A stretch of 64,000 bases of DNA from Mycobacterium sp. 1081908.1 (GTDB lineage Bacteria; Actinomycetota; Actinomycetes; Mycobacteriales; Mycobacteriaceae). Under the pieces are notes generated by a model, which had not been told where the DNA came from, did no database searches, and saw only the letters and a list, made by a program, of their open reading frames with translations. This document shows, in pieces, positions 1 through 9,440 of the stretch. A program made the position numbers and the translations under genes. Numbering within the stretch: the stretch's first letter is position 1; the number at the start of each line of letters is the position of its first letter. Location: assembly GCF_001673535.1 (NCBI RefSeq), contig NZ_LZLY01000103.1, positions 1 to 64,000 of the forward strand, given 5' to 3'.

Positions 1-1345
1 CGCCGCGCAGGCCGAGCAGGCCGGGATCCAGGCGGCCACCGCGGCCGCCGCGCACGAAGCGGCCTTCGCCGCGACCGTGCCGCCGCCGCTGATCGCCGCC
101 AACCGCGCCATGCTGATGACGCTGGTCGCGACCAACTTCCTGGGCATCAACACCCCGGCGATCGCCGCCGCCGAGGCGCAATACGCCGAGATGTGGGCCC
201 AGGACGCCGCGGCGATGTACGCCTACGCCGCGTCGTCGACGACGGCGTCCGCACTGACCCCGATGGCCACGGCACCGGTCACCACCAACCTGGCGGGCTT
301 GGCCGGCGGCGCGATCGGAGCGGCCGTCACCAATCTGGAGGGCGCCGCGCAGGGCCTGGCCGCCCAGGCGGTCATGGGGTTGTCGGCGATCCCATCGGAG
401 CTCAATGCCGCCGGACCGTCGCTGATAAGTGGCTTCCAGTCCGGCATAGGCGAATTCGCGCAACTGATCAGCGCGCCCTTCGGCCAGGGAGCCGGCGCGC
501 CGGGCGCGACGACGAACCCGGGAGTGATGGCGCCGATGGTCGCGCCGGACCCGGCCGTGCGGCCGGCGTTCATGCCGGCGACGCCCACCGTGCCGACGAT
601 GCGCGTGATGCCGGAGATGCAGGTGCCCGCCCGCCTGGCGCCGTCGGCGGCGATGGGTCAGGCCACCTCGGTCGGCGGGCTCTCGGTGCCCTCGGGTTGG
701 ACGCCGGCGCCGGTTCCCGCCGCTGAGGCGCCGGCCGTCTCACCAATGTCGGCCGCCCCCATACGACGTCGCGTGACCGCCGTAGCTGAATCGCGCGTAG
801 GGATCCACGCGACCTCCGCCGTAGTTGCCGCCGGCGTAACCGCCGCCGTGCGTCGCCGGGCGAGCGGCGCCGTAGCCGCCGCCGTATGGCGCCCGACTTG
901 TGGATGCGGCGGGCGCCATCCGGGCGGGCGCCGCCGGACGGGCGGCCGGCGCCGTCGGGGCCATCCGGGGAGGCGCGACGCGCGACACGTGGGCGCCCCC
1001 GGCCTGCGCCGCGTTCGCCGCCTCGGTGGCCGCATACGAGTTGGCGCCGAGCCCCAGGGCCTTCACGAACTCGTCGTGGATCAGGGCCGCCTCGGCGCTG
1101 ATCGCCTGGTAGGCCTGGCCGTAGCCGGAAAAGGCAGCCGCCGTCGCCGCCGAGACTTCGTCGGCCGCGGCCGGGATGACTCCGGTGGTCGGAAATGCGG
1201 CGGTCACGTTGGCCGCGCTGACGGCGGAGCCGATAACGTGCAGCCGGCCGGCCGCCGCTTCAAGCAGCTCCGGCACGGTGACGACAAACGACATGTGGTG
1301 TTCCTCCTGATGCGAACCGCGGTGCCGAAGTCCGGCACTGGCTGA
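1..1345 (+). CDS. PPE family protein (SVP subclass), 5' truncated by the window edge, aberrant 3' end
   Basis: The frame enters the window at base 2, inside the conserved PPE N-terminal helical domain (the ATNFLGINT and [14 protein letters not shown] segments). It keeps PPE character to the GGLSVPSGW motif near 670-700, which marks the SVP subclass. PPE proteins pair with PE proteins and are usually exported by ESX systems to the cell surface. A stop is normally expected soon after the SVP region. Here the frame stays open to 1345, and the last ~200 codons are Arg/Gly-rich and antisense to the PE gene at 740-1294. A shifted frame would stop at 724-726. The true end is therefore uncertain: a lost stop, a frameshift, or a rearrangement junction. 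Confidence 0.75.
   Translation, partial: AAQAEQAGIQAATAAAAHEAAFAATVPPPLIAANRAMLMTLVATNFLGINTPAIAAAEAQYAEMWAQDAAAMYAYAASSTTASALTPMATAPVTTNLAGLAGGAIGAAVTNLEGAAQGLAAQAVMGLSAIPSELNAAGPSLISGFQSGIGEFAQLISAPFGQGAGAPGATTNPGVMAPMVAPDPAVRPAFMPATPTVPTMRVMPEMQVPARLAPSAAMGQATSVGGLSVPSGWTPAPVPAAEAPAVSPMSAAPIRRRVTAVAESRVGIHATSAVVAAGVTAAVRRRASGAVAAAVWRPTCGCGGRHPGGRRRTGGRRRRGHPGRRDARHVGAPGLRRVRRLGGRIRVGAEPQGLHELVVDQGRLGADRLVGLAVAGKGSRRRRRDFVGRGRDDSGGRKCGGHVGRADGGADNVQPAGRRFKQLRHGDDKRHVVFLLMRTAVPKSGTG
740..1294 (-). CDS. PE family protein with a Gly/Tyr-rich C-terminal tail
   Basis: The start [18 protein letters not shown] and the following ~100 residues are a standard PE domain, including the helical hairpin and an [20 protein letters not shown] segment. 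PE domains dimerise with PPE partners and carry the export signal for ESX secretion. After residue ~100 comes a Pro/Ala linker and then a tail rich in GGGY, GGNYGGG and SYGGG repeats ending at Trp184. This tail is not the Asn/Gly pattern of PE_PGRS proteins. A GGAGGA-type ribosome site lies just upstream of 1294. The gene lies convergent with, and inside, the open frame of the preceding PPE gene. The family call is firm; the tail function is unknown. Confidence 0.85.
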   Translation of the reverse strand: MSFVVTVPELLEAAAGRLHVIGSAVSAANVTAAFPTTGVIPAAADEVSAATAAAFSGYGQAYQAISAEAALIHDEFVKALGLGANSYAATEAANAAQAGGAHVSRVAPPRMAPTAPAARPAAPARMAPAASTSRAPYGGGYGAARPATHGGGYAGGNYGGGRVDPYARFSYGGHATSYGGGRHW

Positions 1346-1440
1346 CGTTGTGAGGAGACTATGTCATAAATTAGGAATCAATGTCTAGTTATCTTCTGCT
1401 AATTCTCTGATTTGATCTTCAAATCGCTGTTCAGGACGCT

Positions 1441-1469
1441 TTGACCGTGTTTTGGCATCCGGTTACTCT
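1441..1469 (+). promoter_or_regulatory. Near-consensus sigma-A promoter of the small HTH gene
   Basis: TTGACC (1441-1446) and TACTCT (1464-1469) are separated by 17 nt, and the ATG follows the -10 after 7 nt. The leading TTG is therefore the -35 element, not a start codon. The transcript would be essentially leaderless, although a GGAGG sits 1 nt before the ATG, too close for normal use. Confidence 0.65.
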
Positions 1470-1476
1470 GGGAGGC

Positions 1477-1827
1477 ATGCCAAGAACCAATGCGGCCGGC
1501 TGGGGGCTGAAGCGCCTGCTCGAGGCCACGCTGAACCGCGATATCACCATTGAGCAGCTGCGTGACGCCTGCGGCGTCACCAAGGGCCGGTGGTACGGCG
1601 GCGTTGGGCGGGCGAACGCCGACGACTTCCCGGACGCGGAGGAAGCCCGGCGCGCGGCTCACGCCTTCGGGCTCAGCGCCACGTGGCTGCAGGTCGAGCT
1701 CGGCCTCATCACGCTCGACGACGTGCGCGAGGCCTTGGACGAGTCGCGGGCCCTAGACCCCTTCAAGGTCACCACCCGCCAGCGAGTGCTGCAGATCCCG
1801 AACCCGCCGGAGCAGCCGCGCGGCTAG
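1477..1827 (+). CDS. Small HTH-type DNA-binding protein (XRE / phage-repressor-like)
   Basis: A 116-residue soluble protein. Residues ~15-55 (segment TIEQLRDACGVTKGRWYGGV) look like a helix-turn-helix, followed by an amphipathic segment (EEARRAAHAFGLSATWLQVEL) of the kind seen in small Cro/CI or mycobacteriophage immunity-type repressors. There is no signal peptide or membrane segment. The ATG at 1477 is chosen because it sits 7 nt after a -10 hexamer; a TTG at 1441 would place the start on the -35 element. The gene lies alone between PE/PPE genes. Repressor function is inferred; no regulatory target is visible. Confidence 0.6.
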   Translation: MPRTNAAGWGLKRLLEATLNRDITIEQLRDACGVTKGRWYGGVGRANADDFPDAEEARRAAHAFGLSATWLQVELGLITLDDVREALDESRALDPFKVTTRQRVLQIPNPPEQPRG

Positions 1828-1919
1828 GTCGCCGCCGGGCACGGGCAAACCGCGCCGCCAAAGCGGTAGCGTCAGTGTTACTGGCTGGGCTGTCGACGTG
1901 CCGCGATGGGAGAGAAACC

Positions 1920-2210
1920 ATGAAGCACTGGATCATCGGCGGACTGGCCGCAGTGCTGATGGCCGGCGGCCTGATCGCGTCTGCGCCCCCGGCCAGCGCC
2001 GGTTGCCTGTACGGCGGACCTTTTCTCAGCAAGTGCGACGGACCCGTCCAGCCCGACGGCACCTGGCAACGTTGCGTCGCATTCACCCGCCTGATACCCA
2101 GCGGCGCCAGCTCCTTCCTGGTGCCCGAAAAGCGCTGCGACTTGATGGGCCCCGGCCAGAATCCCGGGGATTTCGCCTTCACCGACCCACCGACGCACCT
2201 CGACGACTGA
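1920..2210 (+). CDS. Small secreted mycobacterial protein of unknown function
   Basis: A 96-residue protein with a clear Sec signal peptide: MKH, a hydrophobic core, then a cleavage site after PASA near residue 28. The mature ~68 residues contain four cysteines and the signature CDGPVQPDGTWQRC, which recurs in small exported mycobacterial proteins. Disulfide bonding outside the membrane is likely. A GGGAGAGA ribosome site precedes the ATG. No catalytic motif is seen. It ends ten bases from the end of the convergent PPE gene. Confidence 0.75.
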   Translation: MKHWIIGGLAAVLMAGGLIASAPPASAGCLYGGPFLSKCDGPVQPDGTWQRCVAFTRLIPSGASSFLVPEKRCDLMGPGQNPGDFAFTDPPTHLDD

Positions 2211-2220
2211 GCCGTTCGCC

Positions 2221-3444
2221 TCATCCCCCCGCTGGCGGCTGGGTCACCACCGTCGGCTTGAATCCGTAACGCGGAGCGGCGAAGTGCGCGACGCCGCGGC
2301 CGCCCCCACTACCCATCAGCGGCACGCCACCAAGGGCATTGGTGGCGGGTTCGGCGGCCGCGCCGGTCGCGAGGCCGTTGAGCGTCACGACGGCGGGGCT
2401 TGCCGGCGGGGCCACGCCCGCCCACGACGCCGGGACCGACAGCCCCCCAACCGAAGTCGCCCTCCCGATGGTTCCGGCGGCGCCGCTCGCGGCGCCCGAA
2501 ACGGCGTGCGGCACCGCCTCGACGGCCTTGGCGGCGCCCTCGGCGGCCTTGGCGGCCTGCGGCATCATCGCCTGCGCCAGGCCCTGAATATCCTTGAAGG
2601 CGGTGGTGAAAAGACGTGTGGGAGAGATCAATCGGATGAAGGCGTCGAAGCCCGAGCTGGCGTCGACGGTCGCCGACCCGGTCAGTCCCTCAACCAGGTC
2701 CCCAAGCGCTCCGGCCACGATGATGCCGTCGCCGTTGGCGTTCCAGGCGTGCCCGGTCAGGCCGAGGGCGGCGGCGGGGTTGACGAGCCAGGGCGGTGAA
2801 TTCGTCAGACCGGCCAGGCCGAACAGCACGTTGGGAATCCCGTAGAGCCCCTGTCCGCCGGTGGCGGCTCCGGCCGCCTGGGCGACCGCCGCGGCCTGCG
2901 CGCCCAGGCCGGCCGGATCCGTGGCGGGTGCCGCGGGGCCGAACGGCGTCAGCGCCGAGGCCGCCGCCGATGAACCCGCATAGCCGTACATTGCGGCCGC
3001 ATCCTGCGCCCACATTTCCGCGTACTGTGCCTCGGTGGCCGCGATCGCCGCGGTGTTCTGCCCCAGGAAATTCGTCGCCAACAGGGTCATCAACAGCGCC
3101 CGGTTGGCCGCGATCACCGGCGGTGGCACCGTCGCGGCAAACGCCGCCTCGTAGGCACCCGCCGCCGCCGCGGCCTGGGTTGCGGCCTCCCCGGCCTGCC
3201 CGGCGGTGCCGCTCAGCCACCCGACCTGGGATCCCGCCGCGGCGGCCATGGCCGCCGCCGCCGGACCCTGCCATGGCCCGTCGGTCAGGCCGGCGATCAG
3301 CGATCGGTAGGACGACGCCGTGTCCTGCAGCTCGGTCGCCAGCGCGTCCCAGGCGGCCGCGGCAGTCAGCATGGGTACCGACCCGGGACCCGAATACATC
3401 AGCGCGGAGTTGATCTCCGGCGGTAACTGCGCGAAATCCAGCAT
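2221..3444 (-). CDS. PPE family protein, SVP subclass (PPE65-like)
   Basis: A 407-residue PPE protein. The N-terminal ~180 residues hold [15 protein letters not shown], the WxG turn (GPWQGP), the [17 protein letters not shown] helix and the [16 protein letters not shown] segment. The SVP motif GGLSVPASW lies near residue 340. The C-terminus is Gly/Val-rich. It is the second gene of a PE-PPE operon, starting 12 nt after the PE stop, so the two products are probably co-exported as a heterodimer through an ESX system. Position upstream of lpqG matches PE32/PPE65 of M. tuberculosis. Confidence 0.93.
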   Translation of the reverse strand: MLDFAQLPPEINSALMYSGPGSVPMLTAAAAWDALATELQDTASSYRSLIAGLTDGPWQGPAAAAMAAAAGSQVGWLSGTAGQAGEAATQAAAAAGAYEAAFAATVPPPVIAANRALLMTLLATNFLGQNTAAIAATEAQYAEMWAQDAAAMYGYAGSSAAASALTPFGPAAPATDPAGLGAQAAAVAQAAGAATGGQGLYGIPNVLFGLAGLTNSPPWLVNPAAALGLTGHAWNANGDGIIVAGALGDLVEGLTGSATVDASSGFDAFIRLISPTRLFTTAFKDIQGLAQAMMPQAAKAAEGAAKAVEAVPHAVSGAASGAAGTIGRATSVGGLSVPASWAGVAPPASPAVVTLNGLATGAAAEPATNALGGVPLMGSGGGRGVAHFAAPRYGFKPTVVTQPPAGG

Positions 3445-3456
3445 GGCTACTCTCGC

Positions 3457-3756
3457 CTAACCGACCGCGTTGGTGTTGGCCGCTTCGGTGGCCTCATACG
3501 AGCCGGCGCTGACGCCGAGCGTCGTCGCCAACAGGTCCCGCATAGCCGCAGCCTGGGCGCTGACCTCCTGGTAAAGCCTTGCGTGCGAAGCGAAGTGCGC
3601 CGCGGTCAGCATCGACACCAGATCCGCGGCCGCCGGGACCACCCCCGTCGTCGGGGCGGCCGCGGCGGCATTTCCCGCCGCCACCAACGCATTCAGGGCC
3701 TGCATTTCGGCGGCGGCCCCGGCAAGGATCTCTGGCTGTGTGATCACGATCGACAT
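3457..3756 (-). CDS. PE family protein (PE32-like), partner of the adjacent PPE
   Basis: A 99-residue PE protein consisting of the PE domain only (MSIVITQPEILAGAAAEMQ at the start and a final EATEAANTNAVG). An ATG four codons upstream is possible, but the chosen one has a GGGAGG ribosome site at 3761-3766. PE domains form a two-helix hairpin that packs against the PPE helices and carries the ESX secretion signal near the C-terminus. It heads a two-gene operon with the PPE gene. Confidence 0.92.
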   Translation of the reverse strand: MSIVITQPEILAGAAAEMQALNALVAAGNAAAAAPTTGVVPAAADLVSMLTAAHFASHARLYQEVSAQAAAMRDLLATTLGVSAGSYEATEAANTNAVG

Positions 3757-4039
3757 GTGTCCTCCCAAAAATGTATGCGATCAACGGATTTCGGCGCGAC
3801 GGCGTCACCGAAGCAGCTCAGAGGTTAGGCCTGCCACCGCCGGGCATCGCAACCCTTCGTCCGCCGTGTTCATTGGCGGGCCGAAAACTGTTCATGTAGC
3901 TGCACCAATGTGCTGCACCTTTTGCGTACGGCATGAAAGATGTTGCAAACCAATATGATTAGAGTTCGACATGAATTCCGGAGCGGTTGCCGCGACACGC
4001 ACTAGGCTTTGCCGACGCTAAAAGCGCGCCCGGGCGGGC
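3757..4039. other. Divergent intergenic region between the PE-PPE operon and lpqG
   Basis: About 280 bases without a credible gene. It is locally AT-rich around 3890-3970. It contains a direct repeat GCTGCACC at 3899-3906 and 3912-3919 (13-nt period), which could be an operator for the PE-PPE operon. No RNA gene or terminator was recognised. Confidence 0.4.
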
Positions 4040-4045
4040 TATCGT
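4040..4045 (+). promoter_or_regulatory. -10 element of lpqG, leaderless spacing
   Basis: TATCGT lies exactly 6 nt before the ATG at 4052, placing the transcription start on or next to the start codon. Confidence 0.5.
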
Positions 4046-4051
4046 CCACAC

Positions 4052-4759
4052 ATGGTCCGCAAATCGATCGCATTGGCCGCCGCCGGATTGACCGTCGCCG
4101 CGTTGTCGGCGTGCGACAAGCACAACGCCGCGCCGGCCCCGGGGGCGAATCCGCGTCAGGTGACCGTCGTCGGCTCGGGGCAGGTCCAGGGCGTCCCGGA
4201 CACCCTGACCGCCGACGCCGGCATCGAATTCACCGCACCCGACGTCACCGCCGCGATGAACCAGACCAACGATCGCCAGCAGGCGGTGATCAACGCGCTC
4301 GTCGGCGCGGGCCTGGACCGCAAGGACATCAGCACCACCACGGTCACCCTGGAGCCCCAGTACGGCAGCGGCACAACGACGATCACCGGCTACCGCGCGA
4401 CCAACGCGATCCGGGTCAAGATCCACCCAGCCGACGCCGCGTCGCGGATGCTGGCCCTCATCGTGACCACCGGCGGCGACGCCACCCGGATCAGCTCGGT
4501 CAGCTACTCCATCGCCGACGACTCGCAGCTGGTCAAGGACGCCCGCGCGCGGGCATTCAACGACGCCAGGGCCCGCGCCGACCAGTACGCCCAGTTGTCC
4601 GGCCTGCGGTTGGGCCGGGTGCTTTCCATCTCGGAGGTCTCGGGCGGCCAGCCCGCGCCCGGCGGGCCGCCGGCGCCGCGCAGCACGGCGGCGGTTCCGT
4701 TGGAACCCGGCCAGCAGACCGTGAGTTTCTCTGTGACCGCGGTGTGGGAGTTGGACTAG
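4052..4759 (+). CDS. lpqG: Lipoprotein LpqG, SIMPL domain (DUF541)
   Basis: A 235-residue lipoprotein. Signal peptide MVRKSIALAAAG and lipobox LSAC place the lipidated cysteine at residue 21. The mature protein is a SIMPL/DUF541 domain, starting VTVVGSGQVQGVPDTL and including the VTLEPQYGSGTTTITGYRATN strand region; the family forms periplasmic oligomers of unclear role. It is convergent with hpt, the stops being 8 nt apart. Order PPE65-PE32-lpqG-hpt agrees with Rv3621c-Rv3624c. Confidence 0.93.
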   Translation: MVRKSIALAAAGLTVAALSACDKHNAAPAPGANPRQVTVVGSGQVQGVPDTLTADAGIEFTAPDVTAAMNQTNDRQQAVINALVGAGLDRKDISTTTVTLEPQYGSGTTTITGYRATNAIRVKIHPADAASRMLALIVTTGGDATRISSVSYSIADDSQLVKDARARAFNDARARADQYAQLSGLRLGRVLSISEVSGGQPAPGGPPAPRSTAAVPLEPGQQTVSFSVTAVWELD

Positions 4760-4767
4760 CGGGCTGG

Positions 4768-5379
4768 CTACTGCTCGTAGACCCGGGGATCCAAGGTGCC
4801 GATGTACGACAGGTCGCGGTAGCGCTCGTCGTAATCCAGGCCGTAGCCCACCACGAAATCGTTCGGAATGTCGAAGCCCACGTAGGCGATCTCGACCTTG
4901 GAGCGCATCGCGTCGGGCTTGCGCAGCAGCGTGCACACCCGCAACGAACGCGGATGCCGGCTCTTGAGATTGCGCAGCAACCACGACAGGGTCAGCCCGG
5001 AGTCGACGACGTCCTCGACGATCAGCACGTCGCGATCGTGGATGTCACGGTCCAGGTCCTTCATGATCCGCACCACGCCCGACGAGGACGTCGAGGACCC
5101 GTAGGAGCTCACGGCCATGAATTCGAACTGGGTGGGCACCGGGATCGCGCGAGCCAGGTCAGTGACAAAAATCACCGCGCCCTTGAGCACGGTGATCAGC
5201 AACAGATCCTCGCCGGACTGGGCGGCAAGCTCGCGGTAGTGGGTGCCGATCTCCTCGCCGAGTTCGGCGATGCGGGCCTGAATCTGCTCCTCGGTGAGCA
5301 GCACCGACTTGATATCCCCCGGATACAGCTCCACGGGCTGCGCGGGGGTGACAGCCGGGGAGATCTGGGCCACGCCCAC
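4768..5379 (-). CDS. hpt: Hypoxanthine-guanine phosphoribosyltransferase
   Basis: Purine salvage: converts hypoxanthine or guanine with PRPP to IMP or GMP in the cytoplasm. The PRPP-binding loop reads [14 protein letters not shown]; the [14 protein letters not shown] and [12 protein letters not shown] regions are typical of bacterial HPRTs. The GTG at 5379 is chosen because it aligns with the M. tuberculosis N-terminus, giving 203 residues. A GTG two codons later and an upstream start at 5409 are alternatives. It lies downstream of tilS, a common bacterial pairing. Confidence 0.93.
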   Translation of the reverse strand: MGVAQISPAVTPAQPVELYPGDIKSVLLTEEQIQARIAELGEEIGTHYRELAAQSGEDLLLITVLKGAVIFVTDLARAIPVPTQFEFMAVSSYGSSTSSSGVVRIMKDLDRDIHDRDVLIVEDVVDSGLTLSWLLRNLKSRHPRSLRVCTLLRKPDAMRSKVEIAYVGFDIPNDFVVGYGLDYDERYRDLSYIGTLDPRVYEQ

Positions 5380-5422
5380 AGAGTGCCACGCCAGCGGCCG
5401 AATAACCAACGACTGCCCCCGT

Positions 5423-6382
5423 TTACACAGGCTCGCGCCACATCGTCAGCACGCCGTCGCGCCGCCCGGCGAACAATCGCTCGCCGCGCAGCGCGGATCC
5501 CACCGCGACGCCACCCTGCCCGCGCCACGCCGTGACGAGCGTGTCCACGCCGCGAATCTGCTTGTCGGTCAACCCCGTCGCGCCCCCGGCCAGCAGCCAG
5601 CCGCGGATCACCGTGCGCCGAACCGGGTCCGGCAGCGCGGCCAGCGAGCTGGGCAAGAGCCCCGCCTCCGTCCGCACCCCGGGCAGCGCCTGCGCGGCGA
5701 GCGCGTCGATCATCTCGGTGTCCTCGCGCAGCGCGGTCGCCGTGCGCGCCAACGCCTCGGCCACCCCGCCGCCGAGCACGTCCTCCAGCAGGGGCAGCAC
5801 CTCGAGGCGCAGCCGCGCGCGGGTGAAGCGGCGGTCGGTGTTGTGCGGATCCTGCCAGCCGGTCAGCCCCAGCTCGGCGCACGCGGCGTGCGTCACGGAC
5901 CGGCGCACCCCCAACAGCGGCCGGCACCATGGGGGATCGTGCGGCCGCATCCCGGCGATCGAGCGTCCCCCGGAGCCGCGGCCCAGCCCCAACAGCACGG
6001 TCTCCGCCTGATCGTCGAGCGTGTGCGCCAACAACACCGGGCCGTCGCCGCTGGCGCTCAAAGCCGCATAGCGGGCCGTGCGCGCCGCCGCCTCCGGGCC
6101 ACCGTCCTCGCCCACCTGGACGCAAAGCACTTGCGCGTCAACACATCCCAGGGCGAGCGCCTGCTTGCGGGCGGTCTCGGCGACGGTCGCCGAGCCGGGC
6201 TGCAGGCCGTGGTCGACGATCACGGCGGTGGTGGGACGGAGCGGGGCGGCGACCGCGGTGAGCGCCAGGGAGTCGGGGCCGCCGGATAGCGCCACGCGCC
6301 ACCGCTTTCCGGTGGCGAGGTAGGTATTGGCGAAAGCCTCGACAGCCGCGCGCAGCTGCCCTACAGCACCCTGTCGATCCAT
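5423..6382 (-). CDS. tilS: tRNA(Ile)-lysidine synthase
   Basis: TilS modifies C34 of tRNA-Ile(CAU) to lysidine so that it reads AUA and is charged with isoleucine. The N-type PP-loop SGGPDS is at residues 33-38, and [11 protein letters not shown] follows, both diagnostic. Length 319 residues is usual for actinobacteria. The ATG at 6382 overlaps the end of the upstream metalloprotease gene by 22 nt, indicating an operon with it and with hpt downstream. Confidence 0.93.
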   Translation of the reverse strand: MDRQGAVGQLRAAVEAFANTYLATGKRWRVALSGGPDSLALTAVAAPLRPTTAVIVDHGLQPGSATVAETARKQALALGCVDAQVLCVQVGEDGGPEAAARTARYAALSASGDGPVLLAHTLDDQAETVLLGLGRGSGGRSIAGMRPHDPPWCRPLLGVRRSVTHAACAELGLTGWQDPHNTDRRFTRARLRLEVLPLLEDVLGGGVAEALARTATALREDTEMIDALAAQALPGVRTEAGLLPSSLAALPDPVRRTVIRGWLLAGGATGLTDKQIRGVDTLVTAWRGQGGVAVGSALRGERLFAGRRDGVLTMWREPV

Positions 6383-7407
6383 CGCTGGGGGTCTTCGATT
6401 TCGGCGGGCAGCGGCAGCGTTTCGGGGCCCGACCAGATGGTGTTGAACCGCTGCATTCCGACCTTGCCCACGACGTGGTCGACGAACGCCTTGCCGCGGG
6501 TGTACTGGCTGAGCTTGGCGTCGAGGCCGAGCAGTGCGCGCAGCAGCCGCTGCAGGGGCGGCTGCTTGCGATGGCGGCGCTCGTCGAAGCGGCGGCGGAT
6601 GGTGGCCACCGACGGCACCACGACCGGCCCGACGGCGTCCATCACGTGATCGGCGTGGCCCTCCAGCAGCGTCCCGAGCACCAGCAGCTGATCCAGCGCC
6701 TCGCGTTGCGGCTCGGACTGCACGGCGCGCACCAGGCCGAGAATCCCGGCCGCATTGGCGTCCGTGGACCCGTTCCCGCGGCTGCGGACGAATTCGGCGA
6801 GCCGGATCGCCACCTCCCGGATGTCCTCCCCCGCGTCCTGCGTCAGCAGCCCCAGCGCCTGGGACATGTAGCCGGACAGCCACGGGTTGGCGGTGAACTG
6901 GACCCGATGGGTCACCTCGTGCAGGCACACCCAGAGCCGAAAGTCGGAGGGGTCGACCCGAAGCTGGCGCTCGACGGCGATGACGTTCGGATACACCAAC
7001 AGCAGACAGCCTTCTTTCGCGGCGGCGAACGGGTCGTACTGGCCGAGAATGCCCGACGACACGAACGCCAGCACGGCGCCCGTCTGCGCGCCGGTGATGC
7101 GGCCGGTGAGAAACCCCCGCGGCTTGTCGCTGCCGTTGGTCATCACCCGCATCGACTCGGCCGCAGCGCCGATCCACTGCAGGCGGTCGACGATGCGGGC
7201 GGCCGGAATCACACCATCGGTGGTCAGGCCCGTGACGTCGCGCACCGGCGGCTCGGCCTTGGCGGCCGCGCTCGTCAGCTCCTCGACCACCTGGCGGCGG
7301 GTGTAGTCGCTGGCCGCCGGGCCGGGCCGGGCCAGGCGCTGCCCGACGGTCGCCGCGAACCGCCAGTCGACGGCGGTCCCGAGGGTCAGGCTGGACGAGG
7401 CGGTCAT
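6361..7407 (-). CDS. Zinc-dependent metalloprotease-like protein (DUF2342 / F420-biosynthesis-associated family)
   Basis: A 348-residue protein, the counterpart of Rv3626c by position. A zincin motif HEVTH lies at residues ~163-167, within a helix after FRLWVCL. A conserved EGHADHVMDAVG segment near residue 255 could supply a further metal ligand. There is no signal peptide. The substrate is unknown; the old label linking the family to F420 synthesis has weak support. The ATG at 7407 overlaps the dacB stop as ATGA, so the two are translationally coupled. Confidence 0.85.
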   Translation of the reverse strand: MTASSSLTLGTAVDWRFAATVGQRLARPGPAASDYTRRQVVEELTSAAAKAEPPVRDVTGLTTDGVIPAARIVDRLQWIGAAAESMRVMTNGSDKPRGFLTGRITGAQTGAVLAFVSSGILGQYDPFAAAKEGCLLLVYPNVIAVERQLRVDPSDFRLWVCLHEVTHRVQFTANPWLSGYMSQALGLLTQDAGEDIREVAIRLAEFVRSRGNGSTDANAAGILGLVRAVQSEPQREALDQLLVLGTLLEGHADHVMDAVGPVVVPSVATIRRRFDERRHRKQPPLQRLLRALLGLDAKLSQYTRGKAFVDHVVGKVGMQRFNTIWSGPETLPLPAEIEDPQRWIDRVL

Positions 7408-8789
7408 GCGCACCCGCAGAACCACAGCTTGGTGGCCAGGGCGTCCATCGCGTTGCGGCCGTTCGGGCCCGCGTCGTTGGACAGGAACGCGAACGTGAGC
7501 ACCCGCCCGCTGCGGTCGGTGAGCACCCCGACCAACGAGTTGACCGCGGTCAACGAGCCGGTCTTGGCCCGCAGCCAGCCGGCGGGGCCGCGATCGGTGG
7601 CCGCGTCGAGGAACCGGTCACCCAGCGTTCCGCTGCCGCCGGCGATCGGCAGCAGGTCCAGCAGCGCCCGCAGCGCCGGCTGGTCGGGTCCGGCGGCGGC
7701 CTGCACCACGCCGTCCAGCGTCTTGGCCGTCAGCCGATCGTCGACGGAAAGCCCGCTGGAATCCACCAGCCTGGCCCCGGCGGTGTCGACGTGCGCGGTG
7801 CTCAACCGGTTGGTCACGGCGTCGACCGCCCCGGCGAAGCTCTGCGGCCGGTTGATCGCGGCGGCGACCTCCCGGGCGATGCACTCGGCCAGCACGTTGT
7901 CGGAGTGGTCCATCATCTCGGACAGCCGCTGGACCAGCGGCGCGGACTGCACAACGGCCAATTGCCGGGCGCCGGACGGCGCCGTGGCGATCGTCACCGC
8001 GCCCGGGTCCAGGCCGAGCGCCTTGGCCAGCTCCCGGCCGGCGTCCAGCGCCGGCGTCTTGGACCGCCGGGAGTTGACCGTGGTGGGCTGGATGCGGCCG
8101 GCGTCGATCATCACCGACTCGATCGGCGCGATGTCGCCGTTGTCGACGTCGGCCGGGTCCCAGCCGGGCGCCATCGTCGGTCCGCTGAACGCCGAGGTGT
8201 CCACCTGCACCGCGGTCGGGGTCACCCCGCTGCGGCGCACCTGCTCGGCCAGGTCGCTGATGCGCGCCGCGCCGCGGTACCAGGTGTCCACTCCGGGCGG
8301 CGCCGCCGAAAGCACCGGATCCCCGGCGCCCACCAGCACGACGGGCCCCTGGGCGTTCTGGCTGCCCGCGACCACCCGGGTGCTGATCCGGGCCTGACGG
8401 TCGAGCGTGAGCAGCGCGGCCGCCGCGGTCAGGACCTTGTTGGTCGACGCCGGCACCAGTGGCAGGTCGTCGGCCACCCGCCACAGTTCCTTGCCGGTGA
8501 TGGCGTCGGTGATCCGGCCACCCAGCCGGCCCAGGTTGGGATCGGCGGCCGCCGGTGCCAGCGCGGCGGCCACCCCGGCCGGGCTGGGCGTTTCGGCGGT
8601 GTCGGCGACCGGGACCACGCCCGGCTTGACCGTCGGCGGGCGCGGCGGCGGCACCGGCACGTGCGAGGCGCCGACGCCGTGGCCTCCCGTGGTGAAAAAC
8701 GTTGCCGCAGCCACCACCGCGGCGACGAACGCCAGCACGGCCAACCCGATGAACACCTGGGTGGATTTCCGCCAGCGAGTAGGACCCAT
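7404..8789 (-). CDS. dacB: D-alanyl-D-alanine carboxypeptidase / PBP4-type (peptidase S13)
   Basis: Trims or cleaves peptidoglycan stem peptides outside the membrane. A membrane anchor follows [14 protein letters not shown] at the N-terminus, then a Pro-rich stalk. The three penicillin-binding motifs are present: STNK near residue 115, SDN in DHSDNVLAE, and KTG in [10 protein letters not shown]. The ATG at 8789 has AGGAG at ideal spacing and gives 461 residues, the M. tuberculosis Rv3627c length. First gene of the dacB - metalloprotease - tilS transcript. Confidence 0.92.
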   Translation of the reverse strand: MGPTRWRKSTQVFIGLAVLAFVAAVVAAATFFTTGGHGVGASHVPVPPPRPPTVKPGVVPVADTAETPSPAGVAAALAPAAADPNLGRLGGRITDAITGKELWRVADDLPLVPASTNKVLTAAAALLTLDRQARISTRVVAGSQNAQGPVVLVGAGDPVLSAAPPGVDTWYRGAARISDLAEQVRRSGVTPTAVQVDTSAFSGPTMAPGWDPADVDNGDIAPIESVMIDAGRIQPTTVNSRRSKTPALDAGRELAKALGLDPGAVTIATAPSGARQLAVVQSAPLVQRLSEMMDHSDNVLAECIAREVAAAINRPQSFAGAVDAVTNRLSTAHVDTAGARLVDSSGLSVDDRLTAKTLDGVVQAAAGPDQPALRALLDLLPIAGGSGTLGDRFLDAATDRGPAGWLRAKTGSLTAVNSLVGVLTDRSGRVLTFAFLSNDAGPNGRNAMDALATKLWFCGCA

Positions 8790-8904
8790 CACTCTCCTGA
8801 CTGTTTGGACCCATTCTGCCGAATCGGCCGCGATGCGCTCGACTAGGGTGATGCCCGACCCAACCGACCGACCCCGGTCCACCCCTCGTGAAGGAGCCCG
8901 TGCG

Positions 8905-9393
8905 GTGCAATTCGACGTCACCATCGAAATTCCGAAAGGTCAACGCAACAAGTACGAGGTCGATCACGAGACGGGCCGGGTGCGGCTGGACCGCTACCTC
9001 TACACCTCGATGGCTTACCCCACCGACTACGGCTTCATCGAGGACACCCTCGGTGAGGACGGCGACCCACTGGACGCGCTGGTGCTGCTGCCGCAGTCGG
9101 TGTTCCCCGGTGTGATCGTGGAGGCGCGCCCGGTGGGCATGTTCCGGATGGTCGACGAGGCGGGCGGCGACGACAAGGTGTTGTGCGTGCCGGCCGGCGA
9201 CCATCGCTGGGACCACATCCAGGACATCGGCGACGTGCCGGAGTTCGAACTGGATGTCATCAAGCACTTTTTCTCGCAGTACAAGGCGTTGGAGCCGGGC
9301 AAGTTCGTCAAGGCGGCGGACTGGGTCGACCGGGCCGAAGCCGAGGCCGAGGTGCAGCGTTCGGTGGAGCGGTTCAAGGCGTCCGGGCACTAA
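8905..9393 (+). CDS. ppa: Inorganic pyrophosphatase
   Basis: Hydrolyses pyrophosphate to phosphate in the cytoplasm, pulling biosynthetic reactions forward. Family I signature residues appear in [21 protein letters not shown], which carries the metal-binding aspartates. The length of 162 residues matches M. tuberculosis Ppa. The GTG start has AAGGAG at 8891-8896. A -10-like TAGGGT at 8844-8849 implies a leader of about 50 nt, unlike many neighbours. Divergent from dacB. Confidence 0.96.
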   Translation: MQFDVTIEIPKGQRNKYEVDHETGRVRLDRYLYTSMAYPTDYGFIEDTLGEDGDPLDALVLLPQSVFPGVIVEARPVGMFRMVDEAGGDDKVLCVPAGDHRWDHIQDIGDVPEFELDVIKHFFSQYKALEPGKFVKAADWVDRAEAEAEVQRSVERFKASGH

Positions 9394-9440
9394 CGCTCTG
9401 GGCGAAACCGCGTGCCGCGACGCGGTGGCATCCTGGCGAT

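Noticed and set aside
1441..1476. TTG 1441 as start of the small HTH gene
   Set aside because: The TTG belongs to a TTGACC -35 box at 17 nt from TACTCT; the ATG at 1477 is the better start.
6475..8397. A 640-codon plus-strand frame
   Set aside because: Antisense to the metalloprotease and dacB genes, whose motifs (HEVTH, STNK, SDN, KTG) are intact; no recognisable protein features.
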